The notes under the pieces are model-generated. The model had not been told where the DNA came from, did not search any database, and saw only the letters and a list, made by a program, of their open reading frames with translations. A program made the position numbers and the translations under genes. 64,000 bases of DNA, taken from NCBI GenBank assembly GCA_963801065.1, contig CAWDDG010000004.1, forward strand, positions 434,001-498,000, written 5' to 3'. Shown in pieces: positions 1 through 9,133 of this stretch. Origin of the DNA: CAWDDG01 sp963801065 (GTDB lineage Bacteria > Actinomycetota > Actinomycetes > Jiangellales > Jiangellaceae). Each line of letters opens with the position of its first letter. Position 1 is the first letter of the stretch.

Positions 1-881
1 CGTCGGCCAGCCGGTCCTCCAGCAAGATCGCCTGCTCCAACACGGTCAACGAGTGTTCGTAGACGTCCTTGTGCCGGTGGTGCTCGTCGATCTCCAGCCG
101 CAGCGCGGGCAGTTCGGGCAGCACCCGCTCGGCCAGCCCGGTGTCGACCAGCAGGGTCAGCCCCGCGCGGGGGCGGTCGGCCAGCAGCAGCTTGGACAGC
201 TCGTCACGCACCCTTTCAGCCGAGACGATCGAGATCCGGTCGGCCATGTGCCCGCATTGCGGCGACGACCCCGGCGGCGACCCCGAAGCCGAGCTGAGAG
301 GCGAACCGTGCGGCCCGGAACATCCGCAGCGGGTCGTCGGAGAAGGAGGCCTCGGGCGTTCCCGGCGTACGGATCAGCCTGCGGGCCAGATCACCCAGCC
401 CGCCGTACGGATCGACGAACTCCCGCGACGGCAACCGGATCGCCATCGCGTTCACCGTGAAGTCCCGACGCATCAGGTCGTCGGAGATCGACTCGCCGTA
501 CGACACCGCAGGCTTCCGGCTGGAGCGGTCGTACGCGTCGGCCCGATAGGTCGTGACCTCGATCTGGAAACCGTCCTTGCGGGCGCCGATCGTGCCGAAC
601 ACCTGCCCGAGGTCCCACACCGCGTCGGCCCAGCCGGAGAGCAGCCGTTTGGTCTGGGCGGGTCGCGCCGACGTGGTCAGGTCGAGGTCCGAACCCAGCC
701 GGTCCAACAGGGCGTCGCGCACGGAACCCCCGACCAGCGCGATCTCGTGACCCGCCGACGTGAACCTGGCACCGAGATCGTCGACCACCGGGGAGATCCG
801 TAGCAGTTGGCGGACCGCCCGCCGCTGTGCTTCGCTCAGCGCTGCCTGGCTCGGTTCATCGTCGTCGGTCGGTTCCGTCAC
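1..881 (-). CDS. cca: CCA-adding tRNA nucleotidyltransferase, 3' part beyond window, apparent frameshift
   Basis: Adds or repairs the 3'-terminal CCA of tRNAs in the cytoplasm. The nucleotidyltransferase head is intact: GGSVRDALL at residues 51-59, the metal-binding DLDL at 65-68 and RRDFTVNAMA at 138-147, counted from the GTG at 881. This frame stops at 216-218. The neighbouring frame, entered at the ATG ending at 247, runs open to the window edge and encodes the expected continuation (ISIVSAERVRDELSKLL, then an HD-type HHRHKDVYEH). One extra base near 248 explains the break, so I annotate one gene across both frames. An ATG at 935 would add 18 residues that do not look like the family, so the GTG is preferred. 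The gene is divergent from the DUF1761 gene and lies in the usual actinobacterial cca-Nudix-murJ order. The C-terminus is outside the window. Confidence 0.9.
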
Positions 882-982
882 GACGCCCCAGGCTACGGCT
901 CCGCGGCCTCGTGTCGCGCCAGCCGGCCGGTCCACTCGGGACTACTCTTCTGCTGCCCGTGGAACGAGATGAAGGGAAGGCC

Positions 983-1411
983 ATGAGTTTCGATGTCCTG
1001 GGCGATCTCAACTGGATCGCGGTGATTGTTGCCGCGGTCGCGTACTTCGTCATCGGCGCGATCTGGTACGCCCCGCCCGTCATGGGAAACAGGTGGATGG
1101 CTGCGGGCGGCATCGAGATGCCCGCCGACGGTCAACGACCCGGGCCGGGCATCTACCTCGTGCCCCTGATCGGCAGCGTGTTGAGCGCGATTGCGCTGGG
1201 CATGCTCGCCGAGGCCTCCGGTACCGACACGGCCGGCGAAGGGTTCGTGCTCGGCCTTGTCGTCGCGATCGGCTTCGCCCTCGCGATCTCGCTCGTCACG
1301 GCGACATTCGAATCGGGCAAGCCCAAGCCCATGGTGTGGGGCGCGCTGAACGCCGGGTACCACATGGTCGGAATCATCGTCGCTGCAGTGATCATCGGCG
1401 CCTGGCAGTAG
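983..1411 (+). CDS. DUF1761 family membrane protein
   Basis: A 142-residue integral membrane protein of unknown function. Four hydrophobic segments are visible at about residues 10-28 (WIAVIVAAVAYFVIGAIWY), 55-75, 85-105 and 125-142. The short extramembrane loops and the early IGAIWYAP motif fit the DUF1761 family. The ATG at 983 follows a GAAGGGAAGG purine stretch and begins the recognisable protein; the open frame further upstream is arginine-rich and has no similarity. The gene is divergent from cca and may share its promoter region (882-982). The family assignment is by pattern; no biochemical role can be read from the sequence. Confidence 0.75.
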   Translation: MSFDVLGDLNWIAVIVAAVAYFVIGAIWYAPPVMGNRWMAAGGIEMPADGQRPGPGIYLVPLIGSVLSAIALGMLAEASGTDTAGEGFVLGLVVAIGFALAISLVTATFESGKPKPMVWGALNAGYHMVGIIVAAVIIGAWQ

Positions 1412-1504
1412 GAGGATCCACAACCGCTGGGCCTCTGGCGCTGGCGTTCGCCCGAGCCGGCGTGCATGGTCGGGCCGGGTGCGGGGCGAAGCTACCCTGG
1501 GAGG

Positions 1505-2044
1505 ATGCCCGGCCTGCCGTCCCCGTCCGCCGACGGTTCCGGCAACCGGCGCAACCGCGGCGGCCGCCGCCGCCGCGGCACCAGCGAACGCGGCGGCCGC
1601 CGGCTGCGACAGGTGCGGGAGACGTCGGCGGGAGGCTTGGTCGTCGATCGGGTCGGCCACGCCACCCGGGGCGCGCTGATCGGCCGGATCGACCGGCGGG
1701 GCAGGCTCGAGTGGGTCCTGCCCAAGGGACACATCGAGCCCGGCGAGACCCCGGAACAGACCGCCGTCCGGGAGGTGCGCGAAGAGACCGGTCTGTGTGC
1801 CAGGGTCGTGTCGTCCCTCGGGCCGATCCGGTACTGGTTCGTGGCCGATGACCGACGCGTGCACAAGACCGTGCACCACTACCTGCTGGAGGCCACCGGC
1901 GGGGCATTGGGGACGGAGGACGTGGAAGTGAGCGAGGTGGCCTGGGTGCCGCTGGACGAGCTCGTCAAACGGTTGCGGTACGCATCTGAACGACGACTGC
2001 TCGAGCGCCTCCCCGAGCTGCTGAGAGACGCGAGCCCGACGTGA
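1505..2044 (+). CDS. Nudix hydrolase
   Basis: A 179-residue Nudix hydrolase, expected to cleave a nucleoside diphosphate linked to another group. The Nudix box runs from G75 to L97 with the diagnostic GET and REVREETGL, preceded by the typical WVLPKGH. The first 35 residues are arginine- and glycine-rich and look unstructured. The position beside cca and upstream of DUF6049 and murJ is conserved in actinobacteria, where the family resembles MutT-like proteins; the substrate cannot be predicted. The start at ATG 1505 is preferred over the upstream GTG at 1466. A TACCCT hexamer at 1493-1498 ends only six bases before the ATG, the spacing expected for a leaderless transcript, although a GGGAGG also overlaps that gap. 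The stop overlaps the next start (GTGA). Confidence 0.88.
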   Translation: MPGLPSPSADGSGNRRNRGGRRRRGTSERGGRRLRQVRETSAGGLVVDRVGHATRGALIGRIDRRGRLEWVLPKGHIEPGETPEQTAVREVREETGLCARVVSSLGPIRYWFVADDRRVHKTVHHYLLEATGGALGTEDVEVSEVAWVPLDELVKRLRYASERRLLERLPELLRDASPT

Positions 2045-4270
2045 GCCATCTCAGAGTTCGCGCCAACGGACGCCGGCTCCGCCCGCGACGCCCCGGCCGG
2101 CATCCATGGGCGCAGCGGCTCACGCCGCTCGCACTCGTGGTCGCGATCTGCATGCTCAGCGCGCCGGCTGCCGCCGCGCAGGAGACCCCGGGCCCGACCG
2201 ACGAGGCCACGGTCCGGGCATCACTGGACACGATCCAGCCGGCCGCACCCCAACCCGGCGACACGTTGGTCCTGGCAGGCACCGTCGAGAACACCGGCGA
2301 CGAACCGCTCGGCAAGGTCCAGGCCGTCTTCCGGTTCAACGGCAACCCGCTCGACGACCGTGCCGACGTGCGCCGAGTCGCCACCGACCGCAACGTGCGG
2401 TGGGGCCAGCGAGATCCGCAGTTCTTCGACGATGAGCTCGGCGACGACGAGTTGTCTCCCGGTGAGACGGCCGCCTTCAGGCTCGAGATCCCCGTCGACG
2501 AGATCGACCTCGGTGCGACCGGGCGTGTATGCGCTCGGCGTGGACATCAGGGCGACGCCGATCGAGGACGGCCGACTCGCCGACGATGAACGGTTCACCG
2601 CGAACACCACGCGAACGGTCATCCCCTGGCTGCCCGGGCCGGAGCCGTTGCCTGCCGTGCAGGTCGCCCTGTTCTGGCCACTCGCCGCACAACCGTCGCT
2701 GTTGCCCGACGGAACCCTCCTCGGCGACGATCTGGCTGCCCAGCTCGCACCTGGCGGCATCCTGAGCGCATTGCTCGCAGCGCCATCTGCCTCCCCGGTC
2801 ACCTGGGTGGTCGACCCCGACCTGCTCGCCACGGCACGCGCGATGGCCGACGGCTACCGGGTGCGCGCGACCGACGGCGCGACTGCCGATGGGGTCGGCG
2901 CTCGAGATGCCGCCACCTGGTTGGAGGCGTACGCCGCAGCGACCGCCGGTCAGCAGCCACTGCTCCTTCCCTACGCGAACCCCGACGTCGAGGCTTTCGG
3001 GAAGTCCGACCCGGAGGGTGCCGCGGACGCTGCCCACGAGGCGTTCGTCGCTACCGGGACCCTCGCGGATGCCGGTGCCACGGCTGGACAGACCGGCGTG
3101 GCCGTCCCGGCCGGAGGCGCGGCGAGCGAGGAGACGATGGCCGCACTGGCATCGGCCGGCGCGCGCACTGTCGTGCTCTCCGGCGAGGCGGTCACGCCCG
3201 AGACGAACGAAGCCCGCGCGACGATCCGCGCGGGCGAGGGTGAGATCGACGCCGTGCTCACAGACGCCGGGCTCGACACCGCCATCGACGATGCCCTGCG
3301 GATCGGCGACGCCGCGGCCGGTGCGACGGCCTTGCGGCAGAGCTGGCTGGCCGAGACGTCGATGCTGGCCTTGGACGCGGTGGAGTCCGGCGACCCACCT
3401 GCGCAGGTCGTGGCCGCGGCGCCGTACGGCTGGCAGCCGGATCCTGCCGTCGCGCACGCTCTCGCCGGCGTGTGGACCGAGACACCGTGGGTGACGGCGA
3501 TCCCCCTCGCCGCGGTCGCGACGCCGGAAGAGCCGACCGCCGTCACATCGAGCCCGTCGACCGTGAACCCGGCGCCGCTGCCGCAGGACTACGTGGACTC
3601 GGTGACCGCGCTACGTGACCAGGGGGCCCACTACGCGGCGCTGCTGGCCGAGCCCGACGGCATCGTCGATCGTCTGGACGAGGCCGCCCTGCGCGCCGCG
3701 TCGTCCACCTGGCGCGCCGACCCGCGGGCCGGTGCCACATACACCGCGCTCGCCACGACCACGGCCACCTCGCGTCTGCGCCAGGTCTCGGTACAGGTTC
3801 CGGAGTCGGTCACGCTGTCCAGCAGCAGGGGGACGTTTCCGCTCACGGTCAGCAACGACCTGGACGAGCCGGTGATGGTCAAGCTGGAGCTCACACCGGA
3901 CAACCCGGACCGGATGTCGGTCGCTGAGGTCACGCCGCAGCGGGTCGAGGCGGGTGAAAAGGCCACCGTCGAGGTCACCGCCGAGGCTGCCGTCAACGGC
4001 AGGGTGCCGATGACCGTCCAGCTCACTACGGTCGACGGGTCGCCGCTCGGCGCATCGCAACGCACGATCGTCAACGCGACCGAGTACGGCGCCATCGGCT
4101 GGGTCGTCGTAGGCGGGGGGGTGGCGCTGTTCCTTGCCGCGGCTGCACTTCGCCTGCTGCGCCAGCGGCAACGGGCCGTGCCCGGCCCCGGGTTGGACGC
4201 CGAGGCCGGGGTCGATCCGGTCGCCGACGTCGTCGTCGAACCCGAGCCGCAGCGGGAGACCGCCCGGTGA
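2041..4270 (+). CDS. DUF6049 family secreted/membrane protein, apparent frameshift near 2524
   Basis: A large cell-envelope protein that in actinobacteria is encoded immediately before murJ; its function is unknown. An N-terminal signal segment (LALVVAICMLSAPAAAAQ, about residues 30-47) is followed by a beta-rich CARDB-like domain (DTLVLAGTVENTGDEPLG). A long alanine-rich region follows (LFWPLAAQPSLLPDG, VDPDLLATARAMADGY, LLPYANPDVEAF), and a C-terminal transmembrane helix (VVVGGGVALFLAAAALRLL) precedes a short acidic tail. Reading frame 2041-2589 ends after EIDLGATG. The downstream frame, open to 4270, resumes with GVYALGVDIRA, so a one-base indel at about 2520-2526 splits the gene. The joined product would be about 742 residues, a usual family length. 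It overlaps the Nudix gene upstream and murJ downstream by four bases each, indicating one operon. Confidence 0.82.
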
Positions 4271-6009
4271 GCGTGACCACCCAGCGGGGCCTGCTCCGCC
4301 CCAGTGCGATCATGGCCGCCGGCACGGTGGTGTCGCGGCTGACCGGGTTCGCTCGCGCCGCCATGGTGGCTGCGGCACTCGGGCTCGCCACCGTCACCGC
4401 GGACACCTTCATCGTGCCGACCATCATCCCGACCACGCTCTACATCCTGGTCGTCGGCGGTGTGCTCAACTCGGTGCTGGTGCCGGCTCTCGTGCGCGCC
4501 ATCAAGGAGGACGCGGACGGCGGTCAGGCGTACAGCCAGCGGCTGTTCAGCCTGGTCGTGACCGTTCTCGGCGTCGCTACGGCCGCCGCCGTCCTCGCCG
4601 CGCCGTGGATCGTGCGTGTCTTCGTCGACGGGAGGTACCTGACCCCCGAGCTGCGGCCCTTCTTCGACGACATGGTGCTCTTCGCCCGGTTCTGCCTCCC
4701 GCAGATCTTCTTCTACGGGGTCTTCGTGCTCATCGGGCAGATGCTCAACGCGCGCGGGCGCTTCGGGCCGATGATGTGGGCGCCGATTCTCAACAACCTG
4801 GTCGCGATCTCGGTCTTCGCCGCTTACCTGCTCACCTTCGGGAAGAACGACTCCGAGCCGTTCAGCGACGGCGAGGTGCTGCTGCTCGGTCTCGGTTCCA
4901 CGCTGGGCGTGGTCGTCCAGGCACTCGCGCTCCTACCCGTGCTCCGGCGCACGGGGTTCCGGATCCGGTGGCGTACCGACTGGCGCGGCACCGGCCTGGG
5001 CCAGGCGATCCGTCTCGGTGGGTGGACGGTCGCGTTCGTCCTTGTCAACCAGATCGCGTACCTGCTCGTCGTCAAGGCAGCGACGGGAGGCTCCGCCGCC
5101 GCCGCGCTGGGTGAGCCCGGCGCGTCGGGCGCCGGCGCCTCCGTCTACGCCAACGCAATGCTGACGATGATGGTGCCTCACTCGGTGATCACGGTGTCAC
5201 TCGCGACCGCGCTGCTTCCGCGGCTGTCCGACTACGCCGTCGACGGCAACCTCGCCCTGGTGCGGGACCGGCTGGTCGCCGCCATCCGGACCTGCCTGGC
5301 CCTGATGGTCCCGATCGCAGCGCTGCTTGCGACCCTGGCGGTCCCGCTCGCGGCGCTGCTGTTCGGTTACGGCGCCGCGGCGGACGACACGGGCGAGCTC
5401 GCGCTGACCCTCATCGCCCTGCTGCCCGGTCTCATCGCGTTCACTGTGCACTACCTGGTGCTTCGCGGGTTCTACGCGCTCCAAGACACCCGCACGCCGT
5501 TTTTCGTCCAGATCTGGGTGTCCGCAACGATGGCGGTCGCGGCGCTGCTGATCGCCCGGGCCGAGCACCCGCACACGACGGTCTTGCTCGCGTTGGGTTA
5601 CAGCCTGGCGTACATCGTCGGCGCCTCCGTGAGTCTGGGCAAGCTGGGCCGCAGGCTCGGCGGCATCCCCCGGTGGTCGCTGGTGCGGCACATCCTCCGG
5701 CTGTTCGTCCCGGCCGCTGTCGGCGCCGCCGCCGCCTACGGTCTGGTCTGGCTCCTCGACGAGCCCCTGGACGGCCTGCCCTGGCGGCTGGGTGAACTGC
5801 TCTCGCTTGCCGCCGGGAGTGCCGTGGGGCTCCTTCTCTTCGTCGCGCTGGCCTATCTGATCCGCATCGGTGAGGTCCGTGACGCCGTCGGGCTCGTCGT
5901 CGGTCGAGTTCGGCGCAGGCCGCCTAGCATGGGTGCAAACGGGGGGACGGACCACGGCGCAGGTGCCATGGACCACCCGACACCTCGCCCGACACCGGGA
6001 GAACAGTGA
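4267..6009 (+). CDS. murJ: Lipid II flippase MurJ (MviN)
   Basis: A 580-residue polytopic membrane protein of the MurJ/MviN family, which moves the lipid-linked peptidoglycan precursor lipid II across the cytoplasmic membrane. The N-terminal GTVVSRLTGFARAAMVAAAL motif (about residues 19-38) and TADTFIVPTIIPTTLY are classic for the family, and about 14 hydrophobic segments follow. The final 30 residues are cytosolic and polar. In mycobacteria the equivalent protein carries a pseudokinase fused to its C-terminus; here that module is the separate downstream gene, overlapping by four bases (GTGA). The start is a GTG overlapping the DUF6049 stop. The cell-wall role agrees with the neighbouring cwlM and SigM genes. 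Confidence 0.95.
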   Translation: MSVTTQRGLLRPSAIMAAGTVVSRLTGFARAAMVAAALGLATVTADTFIVPTIIPTTLYILVVGGVLNSVLVPALVRAIKEDADGGQAYSQRLFSLVVTVLGVATAAAVLAAPWIVRVFVDGRYLTPELRPFFDDMVLFARFCLPQIFFYGVFVLIGQMLNARGRFGPMMWAPILNNLVAISVFAAYLLTFGKNDSEPFSDGEVLLLGLGSTLGVVVQALALLPVLRRTGFRIRWRTDWRGTGLGQAIRLGGWTVAFVLVNQIAYLLVVKAATGGSAAAALGEPGASGAGASVYANAMLTMMVPHSVITVSLATALLPRLSDYAVDGNLALVRDRLVAAIRTCLALMVPIAALLATLAVPLAALLFGYGAAADDTGELALTLIALLPGLIAFTVHYLVLRGFYALQDTRTPFFVQIWVSATMAVAALLIARAEHPHTTVLLALGYSLAYIVGASVSLGKLGRRLGGIPRWSLVRHILRLFVPAAVGAAAAYGLVWLLDEPLDGLPWRLGELLSLAAGSAVGLLLFVALAYLIRIGEVRDAVGLVVGRVRRRPPSMGANGGTDHGAGAMDHPTPRPTPGEQ

Positions 6010-7544
6010 CCGAGTCGGCCGCCGGGCCCGGCCGCGTGCTGGCCGGGCGTTACCGCGTCGAGGACCTCCTCGACGAGGCGGCAGGTGTGCGGTCCTGGCG
6101 CGCCGTCGACGACGTGCTGAGCCGCCCGGTGCTCGTCCAGACCCTTCCCGCGGACGACCCACGAGCCGACGCGGTGACCTCGGCCGGCCGTGCAGCGGCC
6201 ATGGTGCGGGACTCCCGTTTTCTCCAGGTGCTGGACGTCGACGTCGAGCAGGACGTCGCGTACGTCGTGCGGGAGTGGATGTCGGGTCGGGATCTCACCG
6301 TGCTGCTGGCCGGCGGACCGTTGCACCCCGACCAGGCAGGCGCGCTGACCCGGGAGGTCGCCGAGGCGCTGGCAACCGCCCACCACGACGGCCTCACGCA
6401 CCTCTGGCTCCACCCCGGCTCGGTCCTCATCACGCCCGATGGCGGCGTCAAGGTGGCGGGACTCGCCACCGAGGCCGCCATCCAAGGCGCCGTGCCGGGC
6501 GACCCGGGCGTGATCGACGCCGCAGGAATCGGACGCGTCCTCTATGCCACACTCACCGGGCGCTGGCCGGGACGCGGCCAATACGGGCTCCCCGAGGCCC
6601 CCCGAATCGACGGCCGGGTGGCCTCGCCGCGGCAGGTGCGTCCGGGTGTCCCGCGCCTGCTCGACGAGGTCGCCGATCGCACGCTGGGCAACGCGGGCCG
6701 GCACCACGCGCCGCCCTTGCAGACCCCTGCCGAAGTCGTCGAGGCATTGACGTCACGAACGGCCGCGACCCGGGTGAACGGGCTCCTCGGGGGTTTCTCG
6801 GACACGACCGAGGACCCGGGGCCACCACCGGCCGTGCTCGACGCTCCCGCTCTGCCGCTCGCATCGACCCGGGCAATGCCCGTCGCACGGCACGCGGAGC
6901 CGCCACAGCAGGGCTCGGGCCGGTTGGCGCGGGTGCTCGGCGTCATCACCGCGGCGTTGCTCCTCGTCGGCGCCACGATGGTCGGACTACAGTTGTTGCT
7001 CAGCGCCGTCGATTCGGGCGGTGACGGCGATCCGGCGACCGGCGGCCCCGGCACGTCGGCTTCCAGCCCGACCTCGGCACGACCGAGTCCGACCCCGCTC
7101 ACGATCTCCTCGGCGACCGACTTCGACCCGGCGCCGGACGGCAGCGGCGACGAGAACCCCGAAGACGCCCCCCTCGCCATCGACGGCGACCCCGAGACGG
7201 CCTGGACGACGCAGAACTACTTCGACCCGATGGAAGCGCAGAAGCCCGGCGTCGGCATCTACGTCGATCTCGGCGCCGCCGTCCAGGTCGCGGGCATCAA
7301 CCTGGCGCTGGTCGGCGCCGACACCGGGCTGGAGATCCGGATCGCTCCGGAGGGTGCCACGTCGCCGCCGGAGAGCCCGGACGGGTGGACGGTCGTCGCC
7401 TCGTCGTCGTCGGCCGGTGCCACCGCGGCGCTCACCCTTGACGAGGCCGTCACGACCCGGTACGTCCTGGTATGGCTCACCCGCCTGCCCGCAGAAGGCG
7501 GTGACTTCCGCGGCGGCGTGGCCGAGATGGAGGTACTCGGGTGA
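6006..7544 (+). CDS. Membrane pseudokinase with extracellular discoidin-like domain
   Basis: A 512-residue protein with a Ser/Thr-kinase fold but without catalytic residues. The beta3 lysine is replaced (VLVQTL, Q45), HRDxxxxN reads HLWLHPGS (132-139) with the Asp and Asn lost, and DFG is replaced by AGL (about 151-153). A proline-rich linker leads to a transmembrane helix at about 309-331 (VLGVITAALLLVGATMVGLQL). The extracellular part, about 365-512, resembles an F5/8-type-C (discoidin-like) fold: EDAPLAIDGDPETAWTTQNY, VDLGAAVQVAGINLAL and TTRYVLVWLTRLP. In mycobacteria the analogous pseudokinase, fused to MviN, is phosphorylated by PknB and recruits FhaA. A similar regulatory role here is inference from position. 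It overlaps murJ and sigM by four bases each. Confidence 0.87.
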   Translation: MTESAAGPGRVLAGRYRVEDLLDEAAGVRSWRAVDDVLSRPVLVQTLPADDPRADAVTSAGRAAAMVRDSRFLQVLDVDVEQDVAYVVREWMSGRDLTVLLAGGPLHPDQAGALTREVAEALATAHHDGLTHLWLHPGSVLITPDGGVKVAGLATEAAIQGAVPGDPGVIDAAGIGRVLYATLTGRWPGRGQYGLPEAPRIDGRVASPRQVRPGVPRLLDEVADRTLGNAGRHHAPPLQTPAEVVEALTSRTAATRVNGLLGGFSDTTEDPGPPPAVLDAPALPLASTRAMPVARHAEPPQQGSGRLARVLGVITAALLLVGATMVGLQLLLSAVDSGGDGDPATGGPGTSASSPTSARPSPTPLTISSATDFDPAPDGSGDENPEDAPLAIDGDPETAWTTQNYFDPMEAQKPGVGIYVDLGAAVQVAGINLALVGADTGLEIRIAPEGATSPPESPDGWTVVASSSSAGATAALTLDEAVTTRYVLVWLTRLPAEGGDFRGGVAEMEVLG

Positions 7545-8212
7545 CCGACCTGGACGACGACGCCGCGCTGTTGCGTAGGCACGTCGACGGCGATCACGAA
7601 GCTTTCGGCGAGCTGGTGCGTCGTCACCGTGAGCGGCTGTGGGCCGTAGCGCTGCGGACGCTCGGCGACCCAGAGGAGGCCGCCGACGCACTCCAGGACG
7701 CCCTGCTCAACGCTTTCCGGCGCGCCGGTTCGTTCCGCGCCGAGTCGGCCGTGACGACATGGCTGCACCGAATCGTGGTCAACGCCTGCCTCGACCGGGT
7801 GCGGCACACCGCGGCCCGACCGGTCGTCGCACTGTCCGACAAGATCGAGTCGTCATCGGTGTCACCCGACCTCGGTGCGCACGCGGCGCTCCGGCTCGAT
7901 CTCGAGGCGGCCCTCGCCACATTGCCGGACGAACAGCGGGTGCCCCTGGTGCTCGTCGACGTCGAGGGCTATCAGGTCTCCGAGGTGGCGCGGATGCTCG
8001 GCTGTCCGGTCGGCACCGTCAAGAGTCGCTGTGCGCGGGCGCGGGCCCGTCTGCTGCCCCTGCTCGCGGTCGATTCCGGTCCGGGTGCCGCACCAAGCCG
8101 TGACGCAGTTCGTGGGAACCCTGCATCCCGGGACCCGCTTCGCGGGAACCCTGCCGCCCCCGCCGACGTCCCATCCACGCCAGCAATCGGACCCGGAGGT
8201 GAGCCTCGATGA
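7541..8212 (+). CDS. sigM: ECF RNA polymerase sigma factor, SigM-like
   Basis: A 223-residue extracytoplasmic-function sigma factor. Region 2 is clear (EEAADALQDALLNAFRRA, then TWLHRIVVNACLDRVR at about residues 67-86), as is region 4 (LPDEQRVPLVLVDVEGYQ, then GCPVGTVKSRCARARARL at about 145-162). About 45 residues follow region 4, including a duplicated RGNPA-type motif (RDAVRGNPA, RDPLRGNPA) that is also seen in actinobacterial SigM proteins. The order murJ-kinase-sigM-antisigma-trxB-trxA-cwlM matches the mycobacterial and Streptomyces sigM locus, which supports the name; SigM there controls envelope-stress genes. Both ends overlap neighbouring genes by four bases, and the downstream neighbour is its predicted anti-sigma factor. 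Confidence 0.9.
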   Translation: MTDLDDDAALLRRHVDGDHEAFGELVRRHRERLWAVALRTLGDPEEAADALQDALLNAFRRAGSFRAESAVTTWLHRIVVNACLDRVRHTAARPVVALSDKIESSSVSPDLGAHAALRLDLEAALATLPDEQRVPLVLVDVEGYQVSEVARMLGCPVGTVKSRCARARARLLPLLAVDSGPGAAPSRDAVRGNPASRDPLRGNPAAPADVPSTPAIGPGGEPR

Positions 8213-9009
8213 CCGCCGGCCACCTCGACGCTGCGCTCCTCGCCGAGTACGACGAGGGACTCCTCCCTGCGCAGCGGGCAGCCGAGATACAGGCGCACGT
8301 GGCCGAGTGCACGACCTGCTCGGGTACGCTCGCGCGGCTCGGTGCGCTGTCCTCGCAGCTGCGAGCGGTCCCGGACAGGTTGCCCGTTCCCGAGCACGTC
8401 GTTGCCCGGATCGACGCGGCCCTGGCGGCAGAGCACGAGAGCACGACTGCGCGGCGAGGTTCGCGGTCTGCAGGTGTTCGCCCACTCGTGCGGTGGGCGC
8501 CCCGGCTGCTCGGCGCTGCCGCTCTGGTAGGGGCCATCGGCTTTGCCGGCTACGTGGTCGGCAGCGGATCGGGCGACGACGGCGCTGAGCAGGGCGCCTC
8601 GGGGGGAGCAGAGACCCTGGCCGAGGCGCCCGACAGCCCGCCTGCCGGCGACGTAGCCGCCGACAGCGATGGCGAGCAGGCGGTGCCGCAGTCGCTAGGT
8701 CAGGTCGACCTCGCGGCTCTCGTCGCGCAGATACAAGCGGTCGCGGCGCCGAGCCCGACGGCCTCCGCCGGTGGTGACGAATCCGCCTACGCCGGTGGTA
8801 GGTCGGACCTCGGCAGCATCTGCGGTGACACCCTCGCCAGTGAGCTCGACCGTGAGCTGATCGGGTTCGCCGCGACCGATATCGGCGGCGGGCGGGTCCT
8901 CGTGGTCGTGGCCGGCGGTGGGCCGGAGACCGCGCAGGGGTGGGTGCTCCCGACCTGCGACTCCGGCACCACCGATGCCGTCGCCGAGCGCACGGTTGTG
9001 TTGGAATGA
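8209..9009 (+). CDS. Membrane-anchored zinc-finger anti-sigma factor for SigM
   Basis: A 266-residue predicted anti-sigma factor. The N-terminal zinc-binding anti-sigma domain shows the HxxxCxxC motif (HVAECTTC, about residues 31-38) within DAALLAEYDEGLLPAQRAAE. A single transmembrane helix lies at about residues 99-121 (LLGAAALVGAIGFAGYVVG), and a roughly 145-residue extracytoplasmic part rich in Ala, Gly and Ser carries one Cys pair in its distal region (ICGD, TCDS). Such proteins bind the ECF sigma factor at the membrane and release it on envelope or redox stress. The ATG overlaps the sigM stop (ATGA), giving translational coupling. The partner assignment comes from this coupling. Confidence 0.87.
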   Translation: MTAGHLDAALLAEYDEGLLPAQRAAEIQAHVAECTTCSGTLARLGALSSQLRAVPDRLPVPEHVVARIDAALAAEHESTTARRGSRSAGVRPLVRWAPRLLGAAALVGAIGFAGYVVGSGSGDDGAEQGASGGAETLAEAPDSPPAGDVAADSDGEQAVPQSLGQVDLAALVAQIQAVAAPSPTASAGGDESAYAGGRSDLGSICGDTLASELDRELIGFAATDIGGGRVLVVVAGGGPETAQGWVLPTCDSGTTDAVAERTVVLE

Positions 9010-9046
9010 CGCCGCCCACCGACCCGTGGCTTCACCTCCGGCGTAG

Positions 9047-9073
9047 GGAATGCCGGGCACCCTAAGATCCGTT
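9047..9073 (+). promoter_or_regulatory. SigR/SigH-type promoter upstream of trxBA
   Basis: GGAAT at 9047-9051 and GTT at 9071-9073 are separated by 19 bases, the architecture recognised by the redox-stress sigma factors SigR (Streptomyces) and SigH (mycobacteria), which are known to drive trxBA. It lies 60 bases before the trxB start. The match is seen directly; use by such a sigma factor here is inferred. Confidence 0.6.
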
Positions 9074-9133
9074 GAGGCGAACAGAGCACGACAGAACGCG
9101 TGTATCACTAAGAACTTGCACGAAAGGACCCGT

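Noticed and set aside
6006..7544. An active Ser/Thr kinase
   Set aside because: The ATP lysine, HRD aspartate and DFG aspartate are all replaced.
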